DNA of 64,000 nt from Aquibium microcysteis (GCF_014495845.1 NZ_CP061080.1:1787001-1851000), one strand, 5' to 3'. Positions 27,109 through 40,224 are shown, counted from the stretch's first letter. Notes: generated by a model from the letters alone, not told the origin. Numbers and translations: made by a program.

Positions 27109-27952
27109 CGGGGTCGTCCGGCAGGGCGTTGCGATCGGCCTGCGCCTTGCGCTCCGGGTAGCCGGCGCCGCGCGGCTGCTTCGGCGAGAAGTAGTCCAGC
27201 GAGGACACGACCCCGCGCAGGACCTTGATCTCGGCCTCGGCGAAAGCGGGGCGGGTGAAGACGGCACGCAGGTTGTCGAGCATCTTCGCCTTCTTTTCCG
27301 GCGGCCGGAAGTAGCCGCGTTCGTCGAGCGCCCGCTCGAGGTGGCCGATGAAGGAGTGGAGATGCTCCTTGGAAGCCGGCTGCATCTCCGGTCCGCGGAA
27401 GTTGGTGTCCGTCTCGCGCTCCAGCCCGGCCTTCATCCACTCGTAGGACATCAGCAGGACGGCCTGCGCGATGTTCAGCGACGAGAAGGCAGGATCGACC
27501 GGGAAGGTCACGATGACGTCCGCGAGCGCCACCTCTTCGTTCGACAGGCCGAATTTCTCGCGGCCGAAGAGGATGCCCGTCTGTTGTCCGAGCCGCTCGC
27601 GTCCGCGAAGCTCGCGTCCGGCCTCCACCGGTCCGTGCACCGGCTTGAACCCGTCGCGCGGCCGCGCCGTGGTCGCGTAGAGGAAGGACAGGTCGCCGAT
27701 CGCGTGTTCGAGCTTGTCGAACACCTGCGTGGCGCGGATGACGTGATCGGCGCGGCTCGCCGTGGCGATGGCCTTCTCGTTCGGCCAGCCGTCGCGCGGG
27801 TTGACCAGCCGCAGGTTGGTCAGCCCGAAATTGGCCATGGCGCGCGCGACCATGCCGATGTTCTCGCCGAGCTGCGGCTCGACGAGAATGATGGCGGGGG
27901 ACGGGGAGGCGTCGCCTCCCGGCTCGGACGGGGTCGTTGCATGGTCGCTCAT
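27101..27952 (-). CDS. trmJ: SPOUT RNA methyltransferase, TrmJ-like (tRNA Cm32/Um32)
   Basis: The 283-residue protein carries the SPOUT methyltransferase motifs: [20 protein letters not shown] at the N-terminus, [20 protein letters not shown], and [14 protein letters not shown], which form the trefoil-knot SAM site. It matches the TrmH-family group 1 proteins whose studied members (TrmJ) 2'-O-methylate tRNA position 32. The ATG at 27952 fits the family N-terminus. It is translated with murI downstream. Assignment to tRNA position 32 is by family. Confidence 0.87.
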   Translation of the reverse strand: MSDHATTPSEPGGDASPSPAIILVEPQLGENIGMVARAMANFGLTNLRLVNPRDGWPNEKAIATASRADHVIRATQVFDKLEHAIGDLSFLYATTARPRDGFKPVHGPVEAGRELRGRERLGQQTGILFGREKFGLSNEEVALADVIVTFPVDPAFSSLNIAQAVLLMSYEWMKAGLERETDTNFRGPEMQPASKEHLHSFIGHLERALDERGYFRPPEKKAKMLDNLRAVFTRPAFAEAEIKVLRGVVSSLDYFSPKQPRGAGYPERKAQADRNALPDDPDA

Positions 27953-28007
27953 GGGAACGGACCCATGCCACGACCGGCCGCCGAACGGAATGGCTTTCGT
28001 GCGGCGG

Positions 28008-29621
28008 CTAGGGCTGGCACACGAAATTGGCCGCGTCCTGCGGGTCGCCAGAGCCTGTGTAGCGGGCATGGGTCGGGTACGGGCAGAGCGGGCGCGTGCG
28101 CCCGTCGAAGGCCGGACCGGAGGCGACGACGGTCGCCGGCGCCGCGCCATTCTCCACCCATTCGACGAGCGGTGAGAGCAGGTCGAAGCGGTCGAGCCCG
28201 GCCGGGCCACCGCGGCAATGGCCCATTCCCGGCACGAGGTAGAGCTGCGCCCAGTCCTCCATCGGCACCGTGGTCTTCGTGCCGGCCTTCACGCGGCCGA
28301 AGAAGTCGATCGTGTCGTTGGCGGAAAACCAGGGATCGCTCATGCCGTGGAAGACCATGATCTTGCGGCCGTCGGCGGCAAAAGAACTCAGGTCGGTCCA
28401 CTGGTCGACATTGATCAGGCGCTGCTGCGGATCGGCGATGTCGGCCTTCTCGACAGCGGCGTCGACGTCGAAGTCCGTCGCCGCGTTCTTGAACTGGCGA
28501 TTGCGCTCGTCGTCGAAGCGCAGCAGGCCGGGGATCGGGTCGGTCGTGCTCATCACCCCGGTGTCGAAGGGAAAGCCGACATAGGCCGCCCTGCCCGAGG
28601 CGTCGAGCGTCGGCGCGAAGGTCATGGCCACCACCTCCGCCTGCTCGGCCGTGAGGCAGCCCTCCGTCGCGGTGCCCCGGCAGACCAGCGTCGCGGGGTC
28701 GAAGCTGCAGGCCTGGGTGTTCTGGATCATTCCGTCCTCAAGACCGTCGAGGCCGTCGCAGGCCTTCAGGATGCCGTCGAGCACAAGCGTGCGGTCGGCA
28801 TCGGAGAAGGCGGCGGACTTGTCCGGTGCGCCGTCGGCGCCGGCCGGCGAAATCCGGTTCATGGCCACCGCCTTGGCGGCGAGCGCCATGTTGGAGCGGC
28901 TGGTGCGCATGGCGGGCGCGCCCGAGATGATGCCGTCGAAGAGTGTCGGGAAGCGCTGCGCGGAGGCGAGCCCCTCGCGCCCGCCGGTGGAGCAGCCGGC
29001 GAAATAGGAATGGTCGGCGGGACGGCCGTAGTAAGCCTCCACGATCGCCTTGCCGAGACCGGTCGCCTTCTCCACCGACCACCCGGCGAAATTCAGCGTG
29101 GCGATCTGGTCGGCCTTGAAGGAGCCGTCCCAGACCTCGCCCTTGTGGCCGCTGTCGTGCGAGAGCACGGCGAAGCCGCGCGCCAGCGCGGGGCGGTCGC
29201 CGGCCGCCGTGTCGCCCGCCGGTGGCCGCACGACGCCGTTCAGGCCGCCGCCGCCCTGGACCAGGAAGCGGCCCTGCCACTCGTCGGGCAGCGCGATGGC
29301 GAAACCGATGGCGTAGGGTTTGCCGTCGGCGCCGGTGCGGTGCTCGAAGGATCCCTGCACCAGGCAGTGCGGCACCGGGCCGTCGGCGACGTGGGTCGCG
29401 CCGTCGATCGTCAGGTCGTAGCCGGACAGCGACAGGCCGGCCGCCGCCGCGCAATCCGCCGCGCCCTCGGCCCGGGCGGGCAGCGCGAATGCGGCGACGC
29501 CGGCGCGCAGCGCGGCGGCCGTGCCGGCGCGCAGCGCGGCGGCCGTGCCGGCGCGCAGCGCGGCGGCCGTGCCGGCGCGCGTAGCGGCTGCGGCCCGGCA
29601 CGTCATCGATCTCGTGGTCAT
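28008..29621 (-). CDS. Tannase/feruloyl esterase family secreted protein
   Basis: The 537-residue protein has the CS-D-HC arrangement of the tannase family: nucleophile in CSTGGREG, an acidic residue in GMSDPWFSANDT, and histidine in PGMGHCRGGPAGLD, with cysteines flanking Ser and His. Members hydrolyse gallate, ferulate or other aromatic esters outside the cytoplasm. The start at 29621 is chosen because GGAGGAG lies nine bases upstream; ATGs at 29639 and 29630 are alternatives. Its signal peptide is unusual: three 8-residue repeats (RAGTAAAL) put arginines into the hydrophobic core, encoded by a 24-bp tandem repeat. Neighbours do not indicate a substrate. Confidence 0.87.
   Translation of the reverse strand: MTTRSMTCRAAAATRAGTAAALRAGTAAALRAGTAAALRAGVAAFALPARAEGAADCAAAAGLSLSGYDLTIDGATHVADGPVPHCLVQGSFEHRTGADGKPYAIGFAIALPDEWQGRFLVQGGGGLNGVVRPPAGDTAAGDRPALARGFAVLSHDSGHKGEVWDGSFKADQIATLNFAGWSVEKATGLGKAIVEAYYGRPADHSYFAGCSTGGREGLASAQRFPTLFDGIISGAPAMRTSRSNMALAAKAVAMNRISPAGADGAPDKSAAFSDADRTLVLDGILKACDGLDGLEDGMIQNTQACSFDPATLVCRGTATEGCLTAEQAEVVAMTFAPTLDASGRAAYVGFPFDTGVMSTTDPIPGLLRFDDERNRQFKNAATDFDVDAAVEKADIADPQQRLINVDQWTDLSSFAADGRKIMVFHGMSDPWFSANDTIDFFGRVKAGTKTTVPMEDWAQLYLVPGMGHCRGGPAGLDRFDLLSPLVEWVENGAAPATVVASGPAFDGRTRPLCPYPTHARYTGSGDPQDAANFVCQP
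29499..29580. repeat. 24-bp tandem repeat inside the tannase signal-peptide coding region
   Basis: Three exact 24-bp units run from 29499 to 29570, followed by a partial unit of 10 bases. Each unit encodes eight residues (RAGTAAAL on the minus strand). Copies are identical at the DNA level, which points to recent expansion by slippage or unequal recombination. Unit length is a multiple of three, so copy-number change keeps the frame. Confidence 0.92.
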
Positions 29622-29806
29622 GTGGTTCATCTCCTCCATCGTGCCGGCGCGGCCGGCGGCGGGATTCCGCCAATCATCAGGGTCCCTGTCAACCTCTTTT
29701 CCACGGTGTGGCCGCCAGTGTCCGGAGCGACGGTGCGCGGGCTTGCGCGGGTCGGGGCTGCATGCCACGAATCCCGCGCGCCACGGCAGGATCCGGAGCC
29801 CCCGTC

Positions 29807-30196
29807 ATGACGAACGACCTCGCAGACCGCGTCCGCGAACGCCTCGGCCACCGCAACGGCGTGTCGGAGGTGCGCATGATGGGCGGGCTGTGCTTCCTGC
29901 TGCACGGCAACATGCTGGTCGGCACGATGAAGAACGGCGATCTCCTGGCGCGCGTCGGACCCGAGGGCCATGCGGCGGCGCTGGCGCGGCCGGGCGCAGG
30001 CGCGATGCTCTTCACAGGGCGCGCGATGAAGGGCTTCGTGGTGGTGGCCGCCGACGCGCTCGACGACGACGCCCTCGACGACTGGCTGTCGACCAGCCTC
30101 GCCTTCGTCGAGCCCTTGCCGCCGAAAGAGAAGAAGGCGGCGGAGAAGCGACCGGCTGCGCGGAAGCCCGCTCGGCGCAAGACGCCCGTCAGCTGA
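29807..30196 (+). CDS. TfoX N-terminal domain protein
   Basis: The 129-residue protein matches the TfoX-N domain (residues 5-95), for example VRMMGGLCFLLHGNMLVGTM and TGRAMKGFVVVAADAL. TfoX regulates competence in gammaproteobacteria, but isolated TfoX-N proteins in alphaproteobacteria have no assigned function. A lysine- and arginine-rich tail (KKAAEKRPAARKPARRK) suggests nucleic-acid contact. The ATG at 29807 is the homologous start. It is divergent from the tannase gene, and its last eight bases overlap the end of the convergent hydrolase gene. Confidence 0.82.
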   Translation: MTNDLADRVRERLGHRNGVSEVRMMGGLCFLLHGNMLVGTMKNGDLLARVGPEGHAAALARPGAGAMLFTGRAMKGFVVVAADALDDDALDDWLSTSLAFVEPLPPKEKKAAEKRPAARKPARRKTPVS

Positions 30197-31082
30197 CGAA
30201 ATCGGCAATCGCGCGGGCGACGTCGGCCGGCTTCTCGTGCAGGATCCAGTGGCCGGCGCCCGCGACGCGCTTCACCGTCAGGTCGGGCGCGAAGCGGTCG
30301 AGGCCTCCGAGGCACGCAGGCCGCAGCGCCTCGTCGGCCTCGCCCCAGACGACGAGATGCGGCATTGAAACCGTGACGCGCTCGGCCGGTACCGTCAGCA
30401 GCGGCGCGTCGCCGGCCGGCTCGTCCGGACGCGGCACGAGGATGGGCGAGGATGTGTACCAATGCAGCATCGCCTCCATCGCGCCCGGTTGCGCCCAGGC
30501 GGCGCGATATCCGGCTGCGCTCTCGGGCGTCAGCCAGTCGGTGCGCGAGAAGCCGGCGAGCATCTTCATGGTGCGGGCGAAATCGTTCTGCGCCATCCGC
30601 GCGGCCGCGCCAGGGGCGCGCAACGTATGGAAATACTGGCTGGCGGACCGCTGGCCCTCGTCCTCCAGGATCGCGCGCTGGAAGCAGACCGGATGCGCGC
30701 CGTTGGCGATGACGAGATGGGTGAGGCGCAGGGGATGTGAAAAGGCATAGGCATAGGCGACGGAAGCACCCCAGTCGTGACCGGCAAGGACGAAGGGCCG
30801 GTCGGGGGACAGATGGTCGGCGAGGGCCGCCAGGTCGGCCACCATGTTGCGGGTGCGATAGGCCTCCTCCCCCTTCGGCTTGAAGGAGAGGTTGAAGCCG
30901 CGCTGGTCCGGCGCGACGAGGAAGAACGCGTCGGCGAGTTCCGCCATGACTCCGCTCCACGCCGCCCAGTACTCCGGAAAGCCGTGCAGGCAGAGGATCA
31001 GTGGCCGGGACGGATCGCCGGCCGCGGCATAGTGCAGGCGCCCCTCGCCCGTATCGAAGGAGCCGAAATCGAACATCGCCAT
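30189..31082 (-). CDS. Alpha/beta hydrolase, epoxide hydrolase-like
   Basis: The 297-residue protein has the HGFPEYW oxyanion motif, the nucleophile elbow GHDWGASVAYAYA with aspartate as nucleophile, and the terminal histidine in GAGHWILHEKP. An aspartate nucleophile and HGFPE are typical of soluble epoxide hydrolases and haloalkane dehalogenases. The cap contains RTDWLTPE. The ATG at 31082 has GGGAGG eight bases upstream. It is monocistronic, and its substrate is unknown. Confidence 0.85.
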   Translation of the reverse strand: MAMFDFGSFDTGEGRLHYAAAGDPSRPLILCLHGFPEYWAAWSGVMAELADAFFLVAPDQRGFNLSFKPKGEEAYRTRNMVADLAALADHLSPDRPFVLAGHDWGASVAYAYAFSHPLRLTHLVIANGAHPVCFQRAILEDEGQRSASQYFHTLRAPGAAARMAQNDFARTMKMLAGFSRTDWLTPESAAGYRAAWAQPGAMEAMLHWYTSSPILVPRPDEPAGDAPLLTVPAERVTVSMPHLVVWGEADEALRPACLGGLDRFAPDLTVKRVAGAGHWILHEKPADVARAIADFVS

Positions 31083-31212
31083 GGATCGTCCTCCCGTGCG
31101 GTCGAATCCGCTGCCGTCCCGTCGCCGGACCACTATGCGCAACGCTTCGCACGCTGTCCAATTCCGGCTCCGATGCCGTCGAAAGGCTTGCGCCGCTTCA
31201 CTTTTGGTAGCG

Positions 31213-31242
31213 TTTGCGCCCCCCGGTCGCCTTTGCTATAGC
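31213..31242 (+). promoter_or_regulatory. Possible icd promoter
   Basis: TTTGCG is followed after 18 bases by TATAGC, about 70 bases ahead of the icd start. The -10 box is good, the -35 weak. No other candidate is visible in the gap. Confidence 0.3.
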
Positions 31243-31309
31243 GTGCCGCATTCCTTCAACCGCGGGGCCAGACGACCGTCCCGCCTCCCCGAACGCGAGG
31301 CTTTTCCCG

Positions 31310-32521
31310 ATGTCGAAAATCAAGGTGGCCAATCCCGTCGTCGAACTCGATGGCGACGAGATGACCCGCATCATCTGGCAGTACATCAAGGACAAGCTGA
31401 TCCACCCCTATCTCGACGTCGACCTGAAGTACTACGATCTCGGCATCGAGCACCGCGACGCGACCAACGACCAGGTGACGATCGATTCCGCCAACGCGAT
31501 CGCACAGTACGGCGTCGGCGTGAAATGCGCGACGATCACGCCCGACGAGGCACGGGTGGAAGAGTTCGGGCTGAAGAAGATGTGGCGCTCGCCCAACGGC
31601 ACGATCCGCAACATCCTCGGCGGCACCATCTTCCGCGAGCCGATCATCATGAAGAACGTGCCGCGGCTGGTGCCGGGCTGGACGAAGCCGATCGTGGTGG
31701 GCCGCCACGCCTTCGGCGACCAGTACCGCGCCACCGACTTCAAGTTCCCCGGCAAGGGCAAGCTGACGATCAAGTTCGTCGGCGACGACGGCACCACGAT
31801 CGAGCACGAGGTGTTCGACGCGCCGGGCTCGGGCGTCGCCATGGCGATGTACAACCTCGACGAGTCGATCCGCGACTTCGCCCGCGCCTCGCTGAACTAC
31901 GGCCTGCTGCGCGGCTGGCCAGTGTACCTGTCGACCAAGAACACCATCCTCAAGGCCTATGACGGCCGCTTCAAGGACATCTTCCAGGAGATCTACGAGA
32001 AGGAGTTCGAGGCGGAATTCAAGGCCAGGAAGATCTGGTACGAGCACCGCCTGATCGACGACATGGTGGCGGCGAGCCTGAAATGGTCGGGCGGCTACAT
32101 CTGGGCCTGCAAGAACTACGACGGCGACGTGCAGTCCGACACCGTGGCGCAGGGCTTCGGCTCGCTCGGCCTGATGACCTCGGTGCTGATGACGCCGGAC
32201 GGCAAGACGGTGGAGGCCGAGGCCGCGCACGGCACGGTGACGCGCCACTACCGCCAGCACCAGAAGGGCGAGGAGACCTCGACCAACTCGATCGCGTCGA
32301 TCTTCGCCTGGACCCGCGGCCTCGCCCACCGGGCCAAGCTCGACGACAATGCCGAACTGAAGCGCTTCGCCGACACGCTGGAGAAGGTGTGCGTGCAGAC
32401 GGTCGAATCCGGCTTCATGACCAAGGATCTGGCGCTGCTGATCGGCCCCGACCAGCCCTGGCTGTCGACCACCGGCTTCCTCGACAAGATCGACGAGAAC
32501 CTGCAGAAGGCGATGGGCTGA
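31310..32521 (+). CDS. icd: NADP-dependent isocitrate dehydrogenase
   Basis: The 403-residue protein is the homodimeric, eukaryote-like IDH found in rhizobia. It opens [20 protein letters not shown], contains the substrate loop [12 protein letters not shown] with its catalytic serine and arginines, and the metal site in [20 protein letters not shown] (Asp residues). The NADP region includes [20 protein letters not shown]. It converts isocitrate to 2-oxoglutarate in the TCA cycle. The ATG at 31310 is the conserved start. A terminator follows at 32548. Confidence 0.97.
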   Translation: MSKIKVANPVVELDGDEMTRIIWQYIKDKLIHPYLDVDLKYYDLGIEHRDATNDQVTIDSANAIAQYGVGVKCATITPDEARVEEFGLKKMWRSPNGTIRNILGGTIFREPIIMKNVPRLVPGWTKPIVVGRHAFGDQYRATDFKFPGKGKLTIKFVGDDGTTIEHEVFDAPGSGVAMAMYNLDESIRDFARASLNYGLLRGWPVYLSTKNTILKAYDGRFKDIFQEIYEKEFEAEFKARKIWYEHRLIDDMVAASLKWSGGYIWACKNYDGDVQSDTVAQGFGSLGLMTSVLMTPDGKTVEAEAAHGTVTRHYRQHQKGEETSTNSIASIFAWTRGLAHRAKLDDNAELKRFADTLEKVCVQTVESGFMTKDLALLIGPDQPWLSTTGFLDKIDENLQKAMG

Positions 32522-32547
32522 GACCCGCGTCTCCCCATCTCGCGGAG

Positions 32548-32573
32548 CGGGCTCGCGCAAGCGGGCCCGTTTT
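32548..32573 (+). terminator. icd terminator
   Basis: CGGGCTC and GGGCCCG form a 7-bp stem with one G-U pair, followed by TTTT. It ends just before the convergent channel gene. Confidence 0.65.
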
Positions 32574-32590
32574 CATGAGGGCCGCACGGC

Positions 32591-33805
32591 TCAGCCCGCA
32601 GCGTCCCGCCGCTCCCGGGCGACGGCCGCGATCGAGTCGGCGATGTCGGGGCGTCTCTCCATCAGGCCGCGCAGGTCCGACGCGTCGAGGACGAGAAGCT
32701 TGGTGTGCTGGATGGCCCGGACGGTGGCGCTGCGCGCACCGTCCTTCAGCATGGCGGATTCGCCGAAGAACTGGTGCTCGCCGAGCGAGACCTCCCTGCC
32801 GGGCAGTTCCACTGCCACCCGGCCGGACGCGATGAAGAACATGGTGGTGGCCGGATCACCCTTGCGCACGATCACTTCGCCGGGTTCGGCCGAGACCGAA
32901 CTGAGATACTGCATGATGTCGAGGATCTCGGACGCGTTCAGCCGATCGAACAGCGGCACACGCGCCACCATTCCCCAGGTCACGACGAACTCCCGGCGCT
33001 GGATGACCTGCGCGAAGGATGTCGCGAGAATTCCGATCGGCAGCGCCAGCATGACGATGCCGGCGAGCGCAGAGATCGTGGCGACGATCTTTCCCACCGG
33101 CGTCACGGGAACGGCGTCGCCGTAGCCGACCGTCGTGAGGGTGATCATCGCCCAATAGAGAGCGTCGGGCACTGTGCCGAACTTGTCGGGCTGGACGTCT
33201 CGCTCCAGCAGGTGCATGAGCGTGGCGCTGACCAGCGCGACCGTGACGATCAGCATGAGGCAGGTCAGCAGGGCCGCCCGCTCGCTGCGGATCGCATCGA
33301 TCAGCGATCGCGCGCCCGGCGAATAGCGCGTCAGCTTGAAGAAGCGGAGAATGCGCAACGCCAGCAAAGTCCTGACGTCGATGAGCCCGAGCAGGTTGAG
33401 ATAGAACGGCGCGACCGCCGCCAGATCGATGATCGCGCCGGGCGATGCCATCCATCGGAGCCGGGCCCGCCAGGGCGACAGGTGCCGGTAGGGCAGATCC
33501 TCGACCACGCTCCAGAGACGAAGCAGATATTCCGTCGTGAAGCAGAAGACGGAAGCAAACTCGATCGCTTCGAACAGGACGTGCCATGTGCGGCCCAGCC
33601 CAGGCACCGTTTCCAGCACCGAGGCCAGCACGGAGACGACGATCAGCGCCATGATGGCGCGCTGCAGGACGAGGCCTGCGCGCAGCTGCGTTCCGTTTTC
33701 GAGCAGCGCGTGGATCGTCGCGCGGGCGCGCGACCTGCGGCCTCCCGGTGCGCTCGCTCCCGCACCGCGCGAGAGTTTTCCCGGACGCGGCGCGGATGCG
33801 ATCAT
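32591..33805 (-). CDS. Cyclic-nucleotide-gated potassium channel homologue
   Basis: The 404-residue protein has six membrane segments including an arginine-bearing S4 (LALRILRFFKLTRYS), a pore loop with the potassium selectivity filter TTVGYGD, and a C-terminal cyclic-nucleotide-binding domain (VIVRKGDPATTMFFIASGRV, FFGESAMLKDGARSATVRA). This is the layout of MloK1 from Mesorhizobium loti. The phosphate-binding arginine and nearby glutamate of the CNB site are present (FGESAML ... ARSA). It lies eight bases after the alaS stop, in the same direction, so it may share its transcript. MloK1 is not known to be linked to alaS functionally. Confidence 0.88.
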   Translation of the reverse strand: MIASAPRPGKLSRGAGASAPGGRRSRARATIHALLENGTQLRAGLVLQRAIMALIVVSVLASVLETVPGLGRTWHVLFEAIEFASVFCFTTEYLLRLWSVVEDLPYRHLSPWRARLRWMASPGAIIDLAAVAPFYLNLLGLIDVRTLLALRILRFFKLTRYSPGARSLIDAIRSERAALLTCLMLIVTVALVSATLMHLLERDVQPDKFGTVPDALYWAMITLTTVGYGDAVPVTPVGKIVATISALAGIVMLALPIGILATSFAQVIQRREFVVTWGMVARVPLFDRLNASEILDIMQYLSSVSAEPGEVIVRKGDPATTMFFIASGRVAVELPGREVSLGEHQFFGESAMLKDGARSATVRAIQHTKLLVLDASDLRGLMERRPDIADSIAAVARERRDAAG

Positions 33806-33813
33806 GACACCGA

Positions 33814-36483
<2,670 letters not shown>

Positions 36484-36604
36484 TTCGATGCCTTCTCAAG
36501 GAAAACCGGGGTGCCCGGCAGCCGAACGGCTTCTTATCGGCTGGCCGCGCGAGTGTCCAGAAAGACGGCGCGCCCTCCCGCCGCCTGCGTCGCCCCCGCG
36601 CCAA

Positions 36605-36638
36605 CGAAAACGGGCCGCCGGGGGAAGACCGGCGGCCC
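36605..36638 (-). terminator. recA terminator
   Basis: On the minus strand GGGCCGCCGG and its exact complement CCGGCGGCCC (36638-36612) form a 10-bp stem with a 7-base loop, followed by GTTTTCGTT. It lies 30 bases after the recA stop. Confidence 0.85.
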
Positions 36639-36667
36639 GAAGACTGCAATGGGGGCTCGTTCGCGGA

Positions 36668-37756
<1,089 letters not shown>

Positions 37757-37811
37757 GATACATTACCCCTCGATCGTCAATGAAGTCCGGCCGCCTTGCC
37801 GCCTGAGATCC

Positions 37812-37840
37812 TATGTACTCTTTTTGTTCTCCTTTTGCAA
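37812..37840 (-). promoter_or_regulatory. recA promoter with overlapping SOS (LexA) box
   Basis: On the minus strand TTGCAA (-35) and TACATA (-10) are 17 bases apart. Between and over them lies GAAC-AAAAAGA-GTAC (37829-37815), a seven-of-eight match to the alphaproteobacterial LexA site GAAC-N7-GAAC. LexA bound there would block RNA polymerase directly. Confidence 0.65.
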
Positions 37841-38029
37841 GCGCTCGTCGCTCCAGCGATTTCAGAGACTTGACCATGAGGTTCGCGTGATGTTCCCATC
37901 GCCCGGCTCCGAGGGGCATTCCAGGCAGGGCCGGGCCGGGGCCGCGGCGCCGGGCGAATCGGCGGGCTCCCCTTGCACGCACCGCCGGCGGGGTGGCAAG
38001 ACGCGGGCGGACAAAGGAGTTTCAGGCTC

Positions 38030-38947
38030 ATGACCGATATCGCCCGGCCCTTCACCGACGTCTCCGCGCCCGTGGCCGCCGCCCTCGCCGAGGGCCGTCC
38101 CGTCGTGGCGCTCGAGAGCACGATCGTCACCCACGGCATGCCTTTTCCGCAGAACGCGGAAATGGCCGCGCGGGTGGAGGCGATCATCCGCGACGAGGGC
38201 GCCGTCCCGGCGACGATCGTGGTCGTCGAAGGCAGGCTCAAGGTCGGCCTCTCGGCCTCGGAGCTCGTGAGCCTGGCCCGCGTTTCGGGCGCCATGAAGC
38301 TGTCGCGTGCCGACCTCGCCTTCGCCGTGGCCGAAGGACGCACCGGCGGAACGACGGTCGCCGCCACCATGATCGCGGCCGCAGCCGCCGGCATCCGCGT
38401 CTTCGCGACGGGCGGAATCGGCGGCGTCCACAAGGGCGCGGAGACGAGCTTCGACATCTCGGCCGATCTCGACGAACTCGCCCGCACGCCGGTGATCGTT
38501 GTCTCGGCGGGTGCCAAGGCGATCCTCGACATCGAGAAGACGCTGGAGGTTCTGGAGACGCGCGGCGTTCCGGTGGTGGGCTACGGTACGGACGTGATGC
38601 CCGCCTTCTGGTCGCGCGGATCGCGCTTCGGGGCACCGCTGCGTCTCGACAGCGCCGAGGCGATCGCCCGCTTCCAGAGAACGCGGACGGCGCTCGGCGT
38701 CGCGGGCGGCATGCTCATCGCCAATCCGGTGCCGGCGGCGTCGGAAATCCCCGAGGCCGAGATGGCGGTCCATATCGAGGCCGCGCAACGCGATGCCGTG
38801 GAACGGCGCGTCTCCGGCAAGGCCGTCACGCCCTTCCTGCTCGCCCGGATCCTCGAACTGACGCAGGGGCGGAGTCTCGAAACCAACATCGCGCTCGTCG
38901 AGAACAATGCCCGCCTGGCGGCCCGCATCGCCGCCGCGCTGGCCTGA
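38030..38947 (+). CDS. psuG: Pseudouridine-5'-phosphate glycosidase
   Basis: The 305-residue protein matches PsuG: VALESTIVTHGMPFPQN at the start, then TGGTTVAATMIAAAAAGIRV, FATGGIGGVHKGAE with the catalytic lysine, and GGMLIANPVP. It splits pseudouridine-5'-phosphate to uracil and ribose-5-phosphate, recycling nucleosides from RNA. AAAGGAG precedes the ATG at 38030. The pseudouridine kinase gene that usually accompanies it is not adjacent; the neighbours are recA (divergent) and an OmpA-type lipoprotein (convergent). Confidence 0.92.
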   Translation: MTDIARPFTDVSAPVAAALAEGRPVVALESTIVTHGMPFPQNAEMAARVEAIIRDEGAVPATIVVVEGRLKVGLSASELVSLARVSGAMKLSRADLAFAVAEGRTGGTTVAATMIAAAAAGIRVFATGGIGGVHKGAETSFDISADLDELARTPVIVVSAGAKAILDIEKTLEVLETRGVPVVGYGTDVMPAFWSRGSRFGAPLRLDSAEAIARFQRTRTALGVAGGMLIANPVPAASEIPEAEMAVHIEAAQRDAVERRVSGKAVTPFLLARILELTQGRSLETNIALVENNARLAARIAAALA

Positions 38948-38980
38948 CACGCGGCCGTCGACGACATGTCTTCCAACGAA

Positions 38981-39005
38981 AAATCCCGCCGGCGGGGCGG
39001 GATTT
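38981..39005. terminator. Bidirectional terminator between psuG and the OmpA-type gene
   Basis: AAATCCCGCC and GGCGGGATTT form a 10-bp stem with A- and T-rich ends, so it can terminate both convergent genes. Confidence 0.7.
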
Positions 39006-39029
39006 CCCTCGTGGATGAAGGCTCCCCGA

Positions 39030-39680
39030 TCAGGTGATCGGTGCGAGCCGGATCTCGACGCGGCGGTTGGCCGCCCGTCCGTCGGGCGTGGCGTTCGAGG
39101 CGATCGGCTGGGTCTCGCCCAGACCGAGGATGGAGAAGCGGCGCTGGTCGACACCCTGCGCGCCGAGATAGTTGGCGACCGAAAGCGCGCGGCGCTGCGA
39201 CAGGCCGAGATTGTAGTTGTCGTCGCCCGTGGAATCCGTGTGGCCGTAGACGTCCACGATGGTCCGGTTGAACTTGGTGAGCACCAGTGCCACCGAGTTC
39301 AGGGTTCCGTAGAAGGAGCCCTTGATCGCATCCTGGTCGGTGTCGAAGGTGATGTTGGAGGGCATGTTGAGGATGATCTGGTCGCCCTGGCGGGTGACGC
39401 TGACGCCGGTCCCCTGCAGCTGCTGGCGCAACTGCGCCTCCTGCTGGTCCATGTAGCCGCCGATCGCGCCGCCGGCGAGCGCGCCGATGCCGGCGCCGAT
39501 CAGCGCGTTGCGGCGGTCGTCGCCTCCGGCCAGCACGCCGAGGCCGGCACCTGCGAGCGCGCCGAGGGCCGCGCCGCCGGCCGTGTTCGAGATCTTCTGC
39601 TGGCCGGTATAGGGGTCGGTCGTGCAGGCGGCGAGCCCGAAGCTGGCCACGCAGACGGCGGCCATCATGGTCTTGTTCAT
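39030..39680 (-). CDS. OmpA-family lipoprotein
   Basis: The 216-residue protein has a lipoprotein signal (VCVASFGLAAC, lipobox LAAC), then a glycine-zipper region (AALGALAGAGLGVLAGG, LIGAGIGALAGGAIGG) and a C-terminal OmpA-like peptidoglycan-binding domain (VDVYGHTDSTGDDNYNLGLS, RR at SQRRA). It resembles YiaD/Omp16-type proteins but is distinct from Pal, lacking the Tol cluster. It probably tethers the outer membrane to peptidoglycan. The ATG at 39680 is the natural start. Confidence 0.9.
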   Translation of the reverse strand: MNKTMMAAVCVASFGLAACTTDPYTGQQKISNTAGGAALGALAGAGLGVLAGGDDRRNALIGAGIGALAGGAIGGYMDQQEAQLRQQLQGTGVSVTRQGDQIILNMPSNITFDTDQDAIKGSFYGTLNSVALVLTKFNRTIVDVYGHTDSTGDDNYNLGLSQRRALSVANYLGAQGVDQRRFSILGLGETQPIASNATPDGRAANRRVEIRLAPIT

Positions 39681-39786
39681 CGAAATCCCTCTCCTTGGTG
39701 CGCGGGTGGGCGCGGCCCCCCGGTAGCCTCGATGGCCGTCTATTGTCGCGAATTGCGGCGAAAAGCGGATCGCGGCGCGTGCGGCC

Positions 39787-40218
39787 TCACTTCTTGCGCC
39801 GTCTGCGCCCGTAGAGCTCGAGTCGGTGATGCAGGATGTCGTAACCGAGCTCGCGGGCGATCTCGTCCTGCAGCTTCTCGATCTTGTCGGAACGGAACTC
39901 GATGACGTCCCCCGTCTCGACGTCGATCAGATGGTCGTGATGTTCCTCGCCGGCATGCTCGAACCTGGAGGGTCCGCCGGCGAAGGCATGCCTCTGTATC
40001 GCGCCGTGCTCCTCGAGCAGCTTCATCGTCCGATAGACGGTCGACAGCGAGATGCTGGGGTCCAGCGCCGCGGCCCGGCGAAAGATCTCGTAGGCGTCCG
40101 GATGGTCTTCCGTCCCCGACAGGATCTCCAGGATGGTCCGCCGCGGACGCGTGATGCGGACCCCCGCACGCCGGAGTTCCGCCTCGTAGTCCACCTTGTG
40201 CTTCTGTTCCGACGTCAT
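39787..40218 (-). CDS. Fur-family metal regulator, probably Mn-responsive (Mur-like)
   Basis: The 143-residue protein has the Fur winged helix ([32 protein letters not shown]) and the metal-site motif [18 protein letters not shown]. It contains no cysteine, so it lacks the CxxC structural zinc sites of Zur and many Fur proteins; the rhizobial Mn regulator Mur also fits this pattern. Its gene is divergent from sitABCD, which supports control of Mn(II)/Fe uptake. The predicted promoter would start transcription at or next to the ATG at 40218. The exact metal cannot be decided from sequence. Confidence 0.82.
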   Translation of the reverse strand: MTSEQKHKVDYEAELRRAGVRITRPRRTILEILSGTEDHPDAYEIFRRAAALDPSISLSTVYRTMKLLEEHGAIQRHAFAGGPSRFEHAGEEHHDHLIDVETGDVIEFRSDKIEKLQDEIARELGYDILHHRLELYGRRRRKK

Positions 40219-40224
40219 GGGCGG

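Noticed and set aside
29499-29580. Tandem repeat as a CRISPR array
   Set aside because: Units are directly adjacent without spacers and lie in a coding frame; no cas genes are present.
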